Counted from the first letter of the stretch, positions 11,680 through 24,885 are shown. The stretch: 64,000 nucleotides of DNA from Anagrus nilaparvatae (GCA_022575985.1 JAKSXM010000263.1:13868001-13932000); one strand, 5' to 3'. Translations and numbers: made by a program. Notes: generated by a model not told the origin, from the sequence alone.

Positions 11680-12627
11680 ATGGTAGATCTAGCGACTCAT
11701 GTGGCTAATATCCATAGTCAGTCCCAGACACAGCTTGAAACACAACAGAGTAACTCGAGTGAAAATACTACAACCCATGATGCCGTCCGTAATAACGAAC
11801 CCTTTCAAACGGTTGTAAACAAAAAGAAGAAGAGAAAAAAGAGGGAAAAAGAAGCTAAGCGAGGGCAGGGTGAAAACAATAAGCTTTCTGCAGCCACGAA
11901 AAAGAAGACAATCCCTAAAAAACGGGACCGAGCTGTAGCTATTAAACTGCCTACGGGTAAAACATACGCTGAAGTTCTGGGAGCTATAAGGTCTCAGGTC
12001 CAACCAGAAGTTGTTGGTGCCAGAATAAGATCGGTACAAAAGACGAAGACGGGCGATGTCCTGGTCGAGCTGAAAGAACCTAGTGACAAAATAGATTCTT
12101 TCTCACAAGAAGTAAGAAAAGTACTGGATGAACAGGTCGAAGTAAGAGACCTTGCTCCTAAAAGTCATCCAAATACTCGACTTGGATTGCCTTACCCAGC
12201 TGATTGACATTCTAAATGTTATCAAAGGCAAAGAAGAAGACGCGGAGTCAGCTAAGGTGACTATCTCTAAGAACAACGCAAGAGAACAGAGAGCTGCTTA
12301 CGTTGACCTTGATGAAAGATCCGCCTTTAAACTGGTCAACATGAAGCGTATCAAAATTGGGTGGATAAACTGCAGAGTAAGGTTCAGAATCTCATGAACC
12401 CACTGTTTTAAATTCCTGCGTTTTGGTCATATATAGCCACAAAATGTAACGGACCGGACAGGAGAGCAAAAAAATATAAACGCGGAAGAGAAGGTCACAA
12501 AGCAACTGACTGCGCAGCAAATGCAAGGTGTATGCTATGCTTGGACCTCGGACTAAAAGGGAAGAAGTTGAAGCACAACCTTGGAAAAGGAAAGTGCGGA
12601 GCGCTACGGAGGGCTCTTGTAAAATGA
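11680..12627 (+). pseudogene. LINE ORF1 (Gag-like nucleic-acid binding protein), broken
   Basis: The ATG at 11680 opens a frame of 175 codons with a lysine-rich segment around residues 50-85 (KKKKRKKREKEAKRG) and an RNA-binding-like stretch (IKLPTGKTYAEVLGAIRSQV). After a frameshift near 12160-12205 it continues as ...KIGWINCRVR, a conserved lead-in to the zinc knuckles of R1-type ORF1. It then continues through further breaks: CFKFLRFGH, KCNGPDRR, REGHKATDC and CMLCLDLG, ending at 12627. Several knuckle cysteines are lost (CFKF for CxxC, KYKR for CYRC), so the protein would not fold normally. In the intact family this protein coats the LINE RNA. Confidence 0.72.
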
Positions 12628-12658
12628 AGGAGCGGCGCAGACTCTAGCAAGTCAAATA

Positions 12659-12803
12659 ATGTTAAAGGTGCTTCAAGGTAATGTGCACACAAGCCCCTTA
12701 GCAGGAAACACGATGTTTCAACTTGCTAAAGAGAAGTCTGCGGACCTTCTCCGTATAATTGAACAGTGGGCTCCAAAACCTGAAGTCCAAGGTATAGGCT
12801 AAT
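12659..12803 (+). pseudogene. LINE ORF2 stub: start of AP-endonuclease domain
   Basis: The ATG at 12659 opens MLKVLQGNVHTSPLAGNTMF..., followed by a LAKEKSADLLRIIEQW segment. This matches the usual first strand and helix of R1/jockey-type endonucleases (LQ.N.. then ..A.....E.W). The frame ends at 12801-12803 and no later endonuclease or reverse transcriptase motif follows, so only about 48 of more than 1000 residues remain. It begins 31 bp after the ORF1 stop, a normal arrangement for this family. Confidence 0.6.
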
Positions 12804-12830
12804 TTTGAGACGTACTGCCGTCATCCAGAT

Positions 12831-13479
12831 GACTGCAGGTATTGAACTAATATACAATCATTCCTGCACTTACTCTTAATACTGCAATCATTCGAAGATG
12901 GTAGGATAATAATTATTTATTTACTTATTTATTTATCTATTTATATATTTATTTAATACCTTCTCTTTTGACGATAATAGAAATGATTTATATTTTAGCT
13001 AACATATATTTTATTGAAGATGACAGCACAAAAAGACGGAATTCTAATAAAATGGAACGACCGAGTCGTAAGTCGGAGTGGTAAGTCAATCGAATGCTGC
13101 TGTCAAATTTCGAATTCCGACTTTTGACAGCAGTCAGATAGCCGTCAAACCAAAAGTAAATTATAAAAAATGTACAAAAATCAAAGATTTGTGTATTTCT
13201 GTGTGAATTTTAAATTTTATGGAAAATAAAAACATAAAAAATAAATACCTGATAGGGACAAAAAGGGAACAAGTAGACTTTTCGTCAATGGATTTTTTTA
13301 TCAAGCACCTTAGCTTAGATGGCGCTAAAAAATGGGCATGAAAAAAATTGGAAAAGAATTAATTGTTAAGGCTTTAAGGGACTCATTTATAAAAAAAAAT
13401 TTTTTTTTTAAACCGCGGGTACCAGAGAAAACTGCCTTAAGGACATAGATTTATAAGGGCTCCAAGATTGAAAATATAA
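12831..13479. repeat. Right arm of the LINE-interrupted inverted repeat, with a TTTA microsatellite
   Basis: 12912-12960 is a TTTA/TTAT simple repeat. 13240-13365 is the inverse of 10430-10570. The rest shows no gene. Confidence 0.5.
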
Positions 13480-14032
13480 ATTTAAACAAGTTCATATAAT
13501 TACATCTCACAAACTTTACGACCCGAAAGTGTATAGGCAATAATCTTAAAAGTTTTATTGTTCTATCCTTTTTTAGTGTCTCTGGGCTCAGATCGCATGT
13601 AAATGCCAAAAAACCCATACTTAACTTAGACGTAATTATACTTTAATTTATTAAAGTCTTACATCTATTTAAAATTAGTTTTCAGTTATTGTTATAATAT
13701 AAGCTAATTATATTTATAGTACAGCCTGTGAGCTCAATGTGAAAAAGCTGAATAAGAAAAATTATCTGTTTACTGTAAACTTTTGCTGAAATAAAAATTT
13801 ACTTAGCTTAGAACATATAATTTGATCTCACAACATTTACGGCCTAAAAGTTATATTATTACTTGTGATTAGGAAACAGCAAGACCTAACTTAGTTCTAA
13901 TTAAACTTTAATTTATTAAAGTTTTAAAAACATTAATTTAATCAGTAGGTATCAGTATTTTTAAATATACTTTTACTTAAATTAAATTTTTACTTAGCTT
14001 AGACCATAAAATTTCATCTATATTATAAAGAA
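13480..14032 (+). repeat. Single arm of inverted-repeat family B
   Basis: Near-identical to 17850-18150 (right arm of the 15.3-18.6 kb inverted repeat), including CAGATCGCATGTAAATGCC and GCCTGTGAGCTCAATGTG. It has no opposite arm of its own here, so it is a partial copy. Confidence 0.7.
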
Positions 14033-14040
14033 AAAAGCAA

Positions 14041-15320
14041 AAGTTGGAGGGGGAGGGGCTCCGCCCCCCCTGTATTGCATTTACTACTGTTTATGTTGCT
14101 TAAGAAAATCATGTTTCACTGCAAATTTATAATTATGCAAACACATTAAAAGTTTTCACAGGAGCCTAGTTCTGTCCCCAGTAAAGTTATAATTATTAAT
14201 TACAGAAACATATTTAAAAATGTATTGGAGAGACTATTTCTAATCTCGAAGATAATTTCTTTCTTATGGAATCGACGTATTTCTCCCGCACCAAAAAAAT
14301 TTAGCATATCTCTATCTAATATCTCGTGTACTATTTTGGTATACTATAGACTTAGAGACTTCAAGACCTATTATAATAAAAAAAAAGTTTAAAATATCCA
14401 AAATACCTGTATGTGTAGAAAAGGTGAATTTAAATAGTTTTGCAATAAGTAAGTGAATAAAACCTTTTCCCTTTAATTGTTGAAGCATTACAATGTAATT
14501 AAAAAAGTTTTTAGTGTTCAATATAGTGTTATTATAAATTCAAAGCTTAATTTAAGCAAACAGTAAGGTTATATGGTGAAAACTAAAATTCCATATAAGT
14601 AGCTTACCATGACGAAAACCAAATAATATATTAAGTTTGCAGTTTCCGCCAGCAATAATTAAAAGCATAATTAATTAAAAATTAATTTTTTTTTTTTTTG
14701 ATATTCAGAGTGCAATATATCTACTAAGAGCAATAAAAAAGTTTTGGGATAGATTTTAGATATAAAATTTTCAATTATACCTACTATGATTTCTTATTGA
14801 TTTTCGTTAGTAATGTATGCGATAGAAACAAGTACATTTAAAAGGCATAAGTTATTTTATAAATAATTAAATTTCTTAAAATATCTTTAAATTCGCAATT
14901 ACAATCCTTAGTAGAATGAATTTTTAAATAATTTGCAACGGTAAACATAAACCTTTCTTAGCTATTGCTAGAAAATAGAACAGGTGGCGAAAAACGCATT
15001 CCTGGCGAAACCCCCCCCCCCCTCCTCCCTACAATATTATACATAACTAAAAATTAAAAAAAAATATTTGTTTATTTTTTTGTATAAATTAAGTCACTAA
15101 CTATAAACTTTGATAAATTTACTTTGATTTGAAGACTAACAGTGTAGACAAAAAACGTACGAATAAATAAATAAATATTACAATTGAAAAATAAATAAGA
15201 ATATATTACACACATTTATAGAAAAAATAAAAAAATTTATATTGTTTGTCACGATTTGTAATAATATACTAGAGTAGCCACGCGCTCTGCGCGCGCAGAA
15301 TGATTCCTTTTTTATATAAA
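14041..15320 (-). repeat. Dispersed repeat D, copy 1 (inverse copy at 27262-28195)
   Basis: 14300-15320 is matched in inverse order by 27262-28195, including the poly-C/poly-G tract (15008-15022 vs 27558-27568) and the GCGCGC hairpin near the end. The left part (14041-14160) has a GC-rich GGGGCTCCGCCCC palindrome followed by 'gcatttactactgtttatg', and recurs at 29538-30000 and partly at 19226-19270. The frame at 14312-14521 is not supported as a gene. Confidence 0.7.
15267..15300 (-). mobile_element. Helitron-like 3' terminus (minus strand), hairpin plus CTAG
   Basis: Read on the minus strand: hairpin GCGCGCGCAGAGCGCG, a short spacer, then CTAG followed by T. The same terminus is at 27282-27312 on the plus strand with its flanking DNA also shared, so the junction was duplicated with repeat D. 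Confidence 0.5.
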
Positions 15321-15321
15321 G

Positions 15322-18300
15322 TATAAATTCCTAATAAATATATTTTAACTTTTGGGCCATAAATGTTGTGAGATGAATTTTTATAGCCTAAGCTAAGTAA
15401 AAATTTAATTTAAGTAAAAGTATATTTCAAAATATTGATATTGATTAAATTAATATTTTTTTTAAAACTTTAATAAATTAAAGTATAATTAAAACTAAGT
15501 TAAGTCTTGTTGTTTTCTATCACAAGATATAATATAACTTTATTTTGGGCCATAAATGTTGTAAGATGAAATTATATGGCCCTAGCTAAGTAAATTTTTA
15601 TTTCAGCAAAAGTATGAATTCCTAATAAAAATATTATAACTTTTGGGCCATAAATGTTGTGAGATGAAATTTTATGCCCTAAGCTAAGTAAAATTTTAAT
15701 TTAAGCAAAGTATAAATTTCTAATAATAAATATATTATAACTTTTGGGCCATAAATGTTGTGAGATGAAATTAAATGGCCTAAACTAAGCGAATTTTTAT
15801 TTCAGCAAAAGTTTACAGTAAACAGATAATTTTTCTTATTCAGCTTTTTCACATTGAGCTCACAGGCTGTACTATAAATATAATTAGCTTATATTATAAC
15901 AATAACTGAAAACTAATTTTAAATAGATGTAAGACTTTAATAAATTAAAGTATAATTACGTCTAAGTTAAGTATGGGTTTTTTGGCATTTACATGCGATC
16001 TGAGCCCAGAGACACTAAAAAAGGATAGAACAATAAAACTTTTAAGATTATTGCCTATACACTTTCGGGTCGTAAAGTTTGTGAGATCAATTTTTTTGGC
16101 CCTAAGTTAAGTAGCATTCTAGTTAACCTAAAATTTTGATATAAACAATTTACAAATAATAAATTATCATTTCTGAAACTCTTTAATGAGCACAGTTTTT
16201 TTATATAATTTTTTTTATAACTGAAAACTAATTTTAAATAGATGTAAGACTTTAATAAATTAAAGTATAATTGCGTCTAAGTTAAGTATGGGTTTTTTGG
16301 CATTTACATGCGATCTGAACCCAGAGACACTAAAAAAGGATAGAACAATAAAACTTTTAAGATTATTGCCTATACACTTTTGGGCCGTAAAGGTTGTGAG
16401 ATCAATTTTTTTGGCCCTAAGTTAAGTAAGCATTCTAGTTAACCTAAAATTTTGATATAAATAATTAATTTCTTTTAATGAAACCCCTGGGACCTGTTCG
16501 TCACCCAGGGTCTTCCATAAATATAATTTGCTTACATAATTATTATAAACATTTATTATTTTCACAAAATGCTTAACTTGCCAGGCCCCTAACCAGCCAG
16601 CAAACGGCGCTCTAAATATAATAATTTATGCACAAATCTTTTTGTAATAATTTGTTTATTTTATTATTCTTATTTATGTATGTAATGCAGTGAAATTAGT
16701 CTGTTTTGGGGGTAACAGTCTTTATTATAAATACTCCCAACTGTAAACATTGTAATAAAAAAGTGTATTCTTTGATATGATATACTTATTGTGCTGTAGG
16801 TATATATAAATTACCACTTAAGAAAACAAAATTTGTAACTTTTTTTACATTATTAATTTTTTTGTTGTTTTTTTTTTTTGAATGGTGAACTCTGAGCATA
16901 TAAGCGCATCCCGATAATGCATTCACACATTAACCGGAGACTCTTCTGGGTGACAAGGTAGACCCCCCAAGGAAGTGTCAGATTATAACTCCCGGATTAT
17001 GTAGAACTTTGACCTAGGACGTGCTGTCTGCAGAATTCCATCCATCCTCGGTGCCTAAATTACATGATAAAAATAAATAAAATTGTCGGAATCAAAACAT
17101 TCATCCCTCCCGAAGCCTTGATTTAACAAATTTTTTAAATATTTGTTTATAAGTTTCGTAGTATAAACTGGATATTTTTTGAAACATCAAATGACTTAAT
17201 TTGGAAATTTTAATCTTTTATAAGTTTTGTCAAAAATTTATTACTCCTAAAGTCACTTTTCAAAATTCGCCTCTGGCTCAGCATTAATACAAATAAATTT
17301 CAGCACTACAGTTCGTATTTTCCGCCGATAAGCTTACTGGTTAGGGGCCTGGCAAGTTAAGCATTTTGTGAAAATAATAAATGTTTATAATAATTATGTA
17401 AGCAAATTATATTTATGGAAGACCCTGGGTGACGAACAGGTCCCAGGGGTTCCATTAAAAGAAATTAATTATTTATATCAAAATTTTAGGTTAACCAGAA
17501 TGCTTACTTAACTTAGGGCCAAAAAAATTGATCTCACAACCTTTACGGCCCAAAAGTGTATAGGCAATAATCTTAAAAGTTTTATTGTTCTATCCTTTTT
17601 TAGTGTCTCTGGGTTCAGATCGCATATAAATGCCAAAAAACCCATACTTAACTTAGACGCAATTATACTTTAATTTATTAAAGTCTTACATCTATTTAAA
17701 ATTAGTTTTCAGTTATAAAAAAAATTATATAAAAAAACTGTGCTCATTAAAGAGTTTCAGAAATGATAATTTATTATTTGTAAATTGTTTATATCAAAAT
17801 TTTAGGTTAACTAGAATGCTACTTAACTTAGGGCCAAAAAAATTGATCTCACAAACTTTACGACCCGAAAGTGTATAGGCAATAATCTTAAAAGTTTTAT
17901 TGTTCTATCCTTTTTTAGTGTCTCTGGGCTCAGATCGCATGTAAATGCCAAAAAACCCATACTTAACTTAGACGTAATTATACTTTAATTTATTAAAGTC
18001 TTACATCTATTTAAAATTAGTTTTCAGTTATTGTTATAATATAAGCTAATTATATTTATAGTACAGCCTGTGAGCTCAATGTGAAAAAGCTGAATAAGAA
18101 AAATTATCTGTTTACTGTAAACTTTTGCTGAAATAAAAATTCGCTTAGCTTAGGCCATTTAATTTCATCTCACAACATTTATGGCCCAAAAGTTATAATA
18201 TATTTATTATTAGAAATTTATACTTTGCTTAAATTAAAATTTTACTTAGCTTAGGGCATAAAATTTCATCTCACAACATTTATGGCCCAAAAGTTATAAT

Positions 18301-18640
18301 ATATTTATTAGGAATTCATACTTTTGCTGAAATAAAAATTTACTTAGCTTGGGCCATATAATTTCATCTTACAACATTTATGGCCCAAAATAAAGTTATA
18401 TTATAATTTGTGATAGAAAACAACAAGACTTAACTTAGTTTTAATTATACTTTAATTTATTAAAGTTTTAAAAAAATTATTAATTTAATCAATATCAATA
18501 TTTTGAAATATACTTTTACTTAAATTAAATTTTTACTTAGCTTAGGCTATAAAAATTCATCTCACAACATTTATGGCCCAAAAGTTAAAATATATTTATT
18601 AGGAATTTATACTTTTGCTGAAATAAAAATTTACTTAGCT
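15322..18640. repeat. Large inverted repeat, family B copy 1 (arms ~1.3 kb, loop ~0.74 kb)
   Basis: Left arm 15322-16598 and right arm 17338-18640 are near-identical inverse copies. The symmetry axis is near 16968. Each arm contains tandem ~105-bp units built around 'gggccataaatgttgtgaga', and a longer unit carrying GATCTGAGCCCAGAGACAC. The arms meet the loop at TTGCCAGGCCCCTAA and its inverse. The loop (16600-17337) has no similarity to the loop of copy 2 at 49560-51830. No coding region. Confidence 0.82.
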
Positions 18641-18990
18641 TAGGCCATATATTTCATCTCACAACATTTATGGCCAAAAAGTTATAATATATTTATTAGA
18701 AATTCATACTTTTGCTGAAATAAAAATTGACTTAGCTTAGGCCATATAATTTCATCTTACAACATTTATGGCCCAAAATAAAGTTAGAACTTGTGATTAG
18801 GAAACAACAAGACTTAACTTAGTTTTAATTCTACTTTAATTTATTAAAGTTTTAAAAAAATTATTAATTTAATCAGTATCAATATTTTGAAATATACTTT
18901 TACTTAAATATAATTTTTACTTAGCTTAGGCCATAAAATTTCATCTCACAATATAATTTTACTTGAATTTAATTTTTACTTAGCTTAGGC
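18140..18990 (+). repeat. ~105-bp minisatellite units of family B
   Basis: About eight diverged repeats of 'cttagcttaggccata', 'ttcatctcacaacatttatg', 'gcccaaaagttataatat' and 'aggaattcatacttttgctg'. The same units occur at 15330-15800, 49580-50340 and 51360-51800. Confidence 0.75.
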
Positions 18991-19189
18991 CATAAAAATT
19001 AATTTTGCATATACTAATTAATTGATTTGTATCGAAGGTAAAATGATATATATAAATTTGGGTATTTCTTATTTCCCAAATTAACTGTAGAGAAAAATAC
19101 TATATCGAAAATGATTCTTCAAATCATAAAATTATTGTTCAAAAAAAAATTTTCAGATATATTAACTAATTGTACTGTGCCGATTTGCA

Positions 19190-20085
19190 AACAAAAAACG
19201 GTATAAATCAGAATTTATTTTTGTATCGCATTTACTTCTGTTTTGTTGCTTAAGAAAATCATGTTTACTTATAATGAATTTTAACCAATACAAATATTTT
19301 TATGCAAATAAAGCCAAAATTTCTAAAAATCCAAAAATTTTCAAGCTCAATTAAATCCATTTATGTCAGGTTTTTTGGGCTCTCTGACACAGTGAAGCAT
19401 ATTGATTTAAGTTTTTAATTGTTTCAAACGTTTTTCGGCATCAAACCACGGAAAATTTGAAGAAAAAAAAAATCGGAAATTTTTCCATATACCCCTTTTG
19501 ATTTTTGCAAAATAGAAATTGTCAAAAAAATCCAGTTCACCCATTTCAATAGCATACTTTTTTTATTAGAAAACTTGGTTTATAATGAATTTTAACCAAT
19601 TCAAATTGTTTTGTGCAAATAAAGCCAAAATTTCTGAAACTCCAAAAATTTTCAAACTTAAATCCATTTATGCTAGGTTTTTTGTGCTTCTGACCTGATA
19701 AACCATATTGATTTAAGTTTTTAACTGTTTCAAACTTTTTTCGGTATCAAACAACGAAAAATTTGAAGAAAAAAAATCTGACAATTTTCCATTTATACCC
19801 TTTCGATTTTTGGAAAAATAAAAATTGTTAAGAAAATCCAGGTCCATCAAAATTATTTTTGTTAGAAAACTTGGTTTATAAAGAATTTTAACTGATTCAA
19901 ATGTCTTTTTGGAATAAAGCCAAAATTTCTAAAAATCCAATCAAAAACCTACTTAAATCCATTAATATCAGATTATTTTGATTCCACTGACTCAATGAAC
20001 TATATACCAAATGAGATATTTAGGTTTTTAACTGTTTTAAACCTTTTTCAGTGCAAAAAACCGAAAAAAATGAAAATACTATAGA
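19190..20085 (+). repeat. Three tandem ~300-bp repeats
   Basis: Units start near 19276, 19581 and 19878. Each has 'aatgaattttaacca', 'aataaagccaaaatttct', 'aaatccatttatg' and 'tttaagtttttaa'. A fragment of repeat D (19226-19270) lies just before the first unit. No coding potential. Confidence 0.65.
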
Positions 20086-20279
20086 GTGAAATTTTTCGTT
20101 TTTTCATACAATATAGGACAGCCGAGATCCATTTTACTCCATAGTGAAATTTATGATGAGGTTCTTTCATATAGTCAACATGTATTTTACTCTATACCCC
20201 TTACTAACAATTTTTTTCTTTTAAGTTGTTAGCTTTTAACTAAGGGATTCAAAAATATAATTCAGTCCGGCTGTAAGTA

Positions 20280-22045
20280 TATTTATTGTGTTTATTAATG
20301 TTCTGTCGTTTAAAATGGTGTAATAGCTGATTCGAACTCCAGAACATTGATCGTAAGAACAAACACAACACGAGTCATGCTTGATACTTAAGTAATACAT
20401 GAAACTACAAATATAAAGCTGAGCTGAAATATATTTTTGAATGCTTTTATTTTAAACTAAAAACTTAGAGACACTCTACTTAAAGACAAAAACTCTTAAT
20501 TTATTTATTTATTTTCTTTAAATAATGACACAACCATCTCTTTTTTTTTATATGCCTAGGATGCATCTGTCAGTTATAGTTGAAAAAGACACATACAAAA
20601 ATAAATAAATAAATGAACAATTTTTTTCTTTTAAATTTGAGTTTTTAATTGTGGCTTTCAAACTTATAATTAAGTTTGGCTTTATATTTACATTCTCATG
20701 TATTACTTAAGTATCATGAAATCCATTGCTGGAGCAGTGTTTTTTCTTGCGATGAATGTTCTGCAGTTTAAAAACTCATTAATTGCAGGAAACAATTAAT
20801 CAATATCTAAGACTGACAAGAATCATATGTTGTAATATCTTATAGACAGACAAGAAACATTTGGTGTAATAGCTAATTCCTTTTGAACTCCAGAACATTG
20901 ATTGTAAGAACAAACACATGGATTTCTTGATACTTAGGTAATACATGAGACTGCGAATATGACGAACTGAATTATATTTTTGAATCCCTTAGTTAAAATT
21001 TAAAAACTTATAAGAAAAAATTGTTTATTTATTTATTTTATTATGTATTGTTGTCTACTTTAATAGAAAGATGTATGCCAGACATATGAAAAAAAAAGAG
21101 ATAGCTTTTTTATTATTTAAAAAAAAAATGAATGAATGCGAATAATATTTTTTATTCAAGTTTTACTTAACTATCAAGAAATCCATTACTGGAGTAGTCG
21201 CTTTGTTCTTACGATCAATGTTCTGGTTTCAAAAGGAATCAGCTATTACACCATATGATTCTTGTCAATCTTAGATATTGATTACTTGTTTTCTGCAATT
21301 AATGAGTTCTTAAACTGCAGAACATTCATCGTAAGAATGAACACTGCTCCAGCAATGGATTTCTTGAAACTTAAGTAATACATGAGAATGTTAATATAAA
21401 GCCGAACTATATATTATATGCTTGAAACCCTGAATTAAAAACTCTAACCTAAAAGAAAAAATTGTTCATTTATTTTTTTATTTTATTTATGTGCTTTTTT
21501 CTGCTATAACTGACAGATGCATGCTGGACACATATAAAAAAAAGAGATGGTTATTTTAGCTATTATATACCAAATGTTTCTTGTCTGTCTAAGATTCTTA
21601 TTACTTATTTTGCTGCAATTAATGAGTTTTTAAACTGCAGAACATTCATTGTAAGAACAAACACAACACGAGTCATGGATTTTTTGATACACATGAGACT
21701 GTAAATGTAATTGCTGACTGATTTGCATGCTAGACATATACCTCGACATATACCTAAAAAAAAAGAGATAGTTATTTCATCATTTAAAAAATAAAAATAT
21801 TACTTAACTATCAAGAAATCCATTACTGGAGTAGTCTTTGTTCTTACGATCAATGTTCAAAAGGAATTAGCTATTATACGATATGAGTCTTGTTAACCTT
21901 ATAGATATTGATTACTTGTTTTCTGCAATTAATGAGTTTTTAAACTTTTTAAACATTCATCATAAGAATAAACCATTATCAATGGAATAAACACTGCTCC
22001 AGCAATGGATTTTCATGATACTTAGGTTATATTTTTGAATCCTTT
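20280..22045. repeat. Flip-flop array: one ~130-bp unit in alternating orientation
   Basis: The unit contains 'ccagaacattgatcgtaaga' and 'gatacttaagtaatacatga'. It is seen forward near 20330, 20880, 21310, 21640 and 21960, and reversed near 20690, 21170 and 21790. Two more copies in opposite orientations lie at 48050-48420. Between units are 'aaaaaagagatagtta' segments. This forms several stacked hairpins. No coding region. Confidence 0.65.
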
Positions 22046-22399
22046 ATAGTTGAATTTCTTTTTATTTATACGATAACGATACCAGTGCAGAAGTAAATAT
22101 AATAATTTTTATATCCATAACATATCCATAACAATACTCCATTAATCTTTTAATAATAAAAATATTATTCCATAACATTTATTTATGTACTTTTAATATA
22201 TTAACAATTAATTAATTATTAATTAATGAACAAAAAAAAAATAATTTAATTATTATACATTCGTTTATTATTTTTAAATTATATTTAAGAATATTATTTA
22301 TTTTAATATTTAAAAAATAATAAAAATATAAATAACACTCGCACTTTGATTTTATTTTATAATATAATAATAATAATAATAATAACACTGGCACTATGA
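22046..22399. other. AT-rich DNA with AAT simple repeats
   Basis: Nearly pure A/T with an AAT run near 22366-22385. The frame at 22212-22394 is low complexity and is rejected. Confidence 0.4.
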
Positions 22400-22590
22400 C
22401 TTATTTTTTCGATATATATTCGAGAGAATTCCGACTATTCGAGACAATTCCGACTTTCGAGTATTTTCGCTCGAAATCCGACTTTCGAGTATTTTTGCTC
22501 GAATTGCGATTATCAAAGAGAGAGAAAGAGTATTTTCCTGTATATTAGTCTGTTTCTAAGACTTAACTTAGAAACGGCGCCATAAATGGC
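22400..22590 (-). repeat. TTCGA-rich dispersed repeat, copy 2 (inverted)
   Basis: TTCGAGAGAATTCCGAC-type units, a GAGAGAGAAAGAG tract, then 'ttcctgtatattagt' and the hairpin GGCGCCATAAATGGCGC. It is the inverse of 45753-45960. Confidence 0.6.
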
Positions 22591-23569
22591 GCAGTAATTT
22601 CGTTATAAAATTAATTTAATCCCTATGAAAAATTTTTCTATAATATGGTTATAATTGATGGTGATGAGCCATAAACTGGCCATCAATTATGGCCCTCTTA
22701 TGGCTATCTAGTTGACGCTAAATCATCATTTAAAAAAAATGATTTCTTGTTCTTATTGTATAAAATTATCATTTTCCAAAGCCTATAGCAAACGTAAAAT
22801 ACCCTGCCAACTAGCTGGCACTGAGGTTCCTCAAACAACGGTCTTTAAACTTCAATATGCAATAAATATTATTGATTACAACCATGCAATTATACATACA
22901 TTTTTCTTTTTTACTAGGTAAAGTAGACCATTAAGATCATTTTGTTATTAAAGTAAAAATTCTAGCGTCCATGGATTGATCGCGCCGGCGTTAATGGATT
23001 TTAAATCATTTTTGCATAATTAAAAAGAGATAAATATAAAAAAAGCTAATTTTATTATTTTTTTGTAAAATTTTATTAGAATATATAATTATCCCTTAAT
23101 AAAATTTGCTCGTAAAGGCTGTTATTATTTCAAAAAATTTTATCCCTTAATAATTAAAAAATTGAGTAACATGATTTTTTTGTTTTGTCAAAGAAATGGT
23201 TGGCAACTTAATTTTAAAATGGTTGGCATCTTAATTTTAAAATGCCAACATAACCATTTAATATTTTTAGGCTGTTTATTATTGTTTATAATTTCATTAA
23301 GCTGCATACATAAATAAACATAGCAATGAACAAAATAATCCGAGGAAGAGGCAAGATTTCCATCATTCTTTCTTGTGTGTTATAATTTATATCAAAATAA
23401 AAAAAAAATTGTGATCAGATACAAAAAATTACTATAAACTAAATTTATAAAATTTGTACTCTCATTAAAATAAATTAGATATGTCCAATACGAAAAATAA
23501 ATTTGATGTTTTATGTATTTTTTTGTAACGAAGATTTTGAAGAAAAAAATTTTCAAAAAATTAATTATC

Positions 23570-24702
23570 AGATTCAAGATATCGAGTAAAAACCATACTT
23601 TCAAGTATAAGTACTTCCATGCAAATGAATGAGGTATTACATCCAAATTAAAAAAAAAAAAAGTATTTTGAGATTTTTTTAATAAAAAAATTTTTGGAAA
23701 AAAAAGTTAGGTATTCGTTTGATAATTGTTTTGGAATATCACTGGTTACAATATTTTAAAATATTAGTACTTTCATAGAATTAAAAGAGGTATTACACCA
23801 AAAAAATATTGCAATTTTTTTTATTTTTCTTTTTTTTTAATTTAGAGAATAAAAATTTAAAAAAATTAAAAATCAATTCCAAAAAATTACTGTAAACGAG
23901 GTTCTTAAAACTAGTACTTCCATGGAAATAAATTAGGTACTACGTCCAAAAAGAAAAAAAAGTTTCGTATTTTTTGTATTTTTTTGTGAAAAAAATTTTA
24001 GGAAAAAAATTTGCAAAAAATTAAGTATCAGATTGCAGATATCAAGTAAAAACCATACTTTCAAGTATAAGTACTTTCATGGAAATAAATGAGGTATTAC
24101 ATCCAAAATAAAAAAAAAAAGGGGGGGTTTGAAATTTTTTGATAAAAAAATGTTTGGAAAAAAAATTAGATCTTAATTTGATAATGGTTTTGAAATATCA
24201 CTAGTTACAATATTTTCAGATATTAGTACTTTCATAGAATTAAATGAGGTATTACACCCAAAAAAAAAAAAAATATTGCATTTTTTTTTATTTTTCTATT
24301 TTTTTCATTTTGACAAAAAAAATTTTGAAAAAATTAAGTATCAGATCCAAAAAATAACAGTAAACAAGGTTCTTAAAACTAGTACTTCCAGGGAAATAAA
24401 TTAGGTACTACGTCCAAAAAGAAAAAAAAAATTTGTATTTTTTGTATTTTTTTGTGAAAAAAATTTTAGAAAAAAAATTTTCAGAAAATTAAGTATCCGA
24501 TTCGAGATATCATGTAAAAACCATACTTTCAAATATAAGTAGTTTCATGGAAATAAATGAGGTATTACATCCAAATTAAAAAAAAAAAAAGTACCTCGAG
24601 CTTTTTTGGTGAAAAAATTTTTGAAAAAAAAATTAGGTCTTAATTCCATAATATTTGTGAAATATCACCGATTACATACATACGTACACACACACACACA
24701 CA

Positions 24703-24766
<64 letters not shown>

Positions 24767-24882
24767 GACTTTTTTTAAAAACAGGCTTTTTAGCTTCCTG
24801 GGGTCCCAAAACGTGCTTATATGCCAAAAAATAGAAAATCAAATTTTGACCTAACACAATGGTTCCTCTTTGAGGAACCAAA
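23570..24882 (+). repeat. Repeat family A, plus orientation, with (AC)n and terminal hairpin
   Basis: Two to three ~450-bp units, inverse to those at 1005-2370. They end in an AC run (24685-24763), then 'tagcttcctggggtccca' and the hairpin GGTTCCTCTTTGAGGAACC at 24861-24879. The same terminal segment occurs at 63240-63360. The ORFs over the AC run (His-Thr and Cys-Val repeats) are artefacts. Confidence 0.72.
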
Positions 24883-24885
24883 ATC

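Larger units (their letters stand above)
10975..12830 (+). mobile_element. R1-clade-like non-LTR retrotransposon, 3'-truncated and decayed
   Basis: This block has markedly higher GC than its surroundings. It consists of a ~700-bp 5' UTR (10975-11679), an ORF1 with C-terminal zinc-knuckle remnants (11680-12627) and the first ~48 codons of an endonuclease ORF (12659-12803). It stops without reverse transcriptase or 3' UTR. It lies on the strand opposite to MED13. Confidence 0.7.

Noticed and set aside
16880..17060. Higher-GC segment in the loop of inverted repeat B copy 1, considered as a gene fragment
   Set aside because: No open frame or recognised motif. Recorded only as loop sequence.
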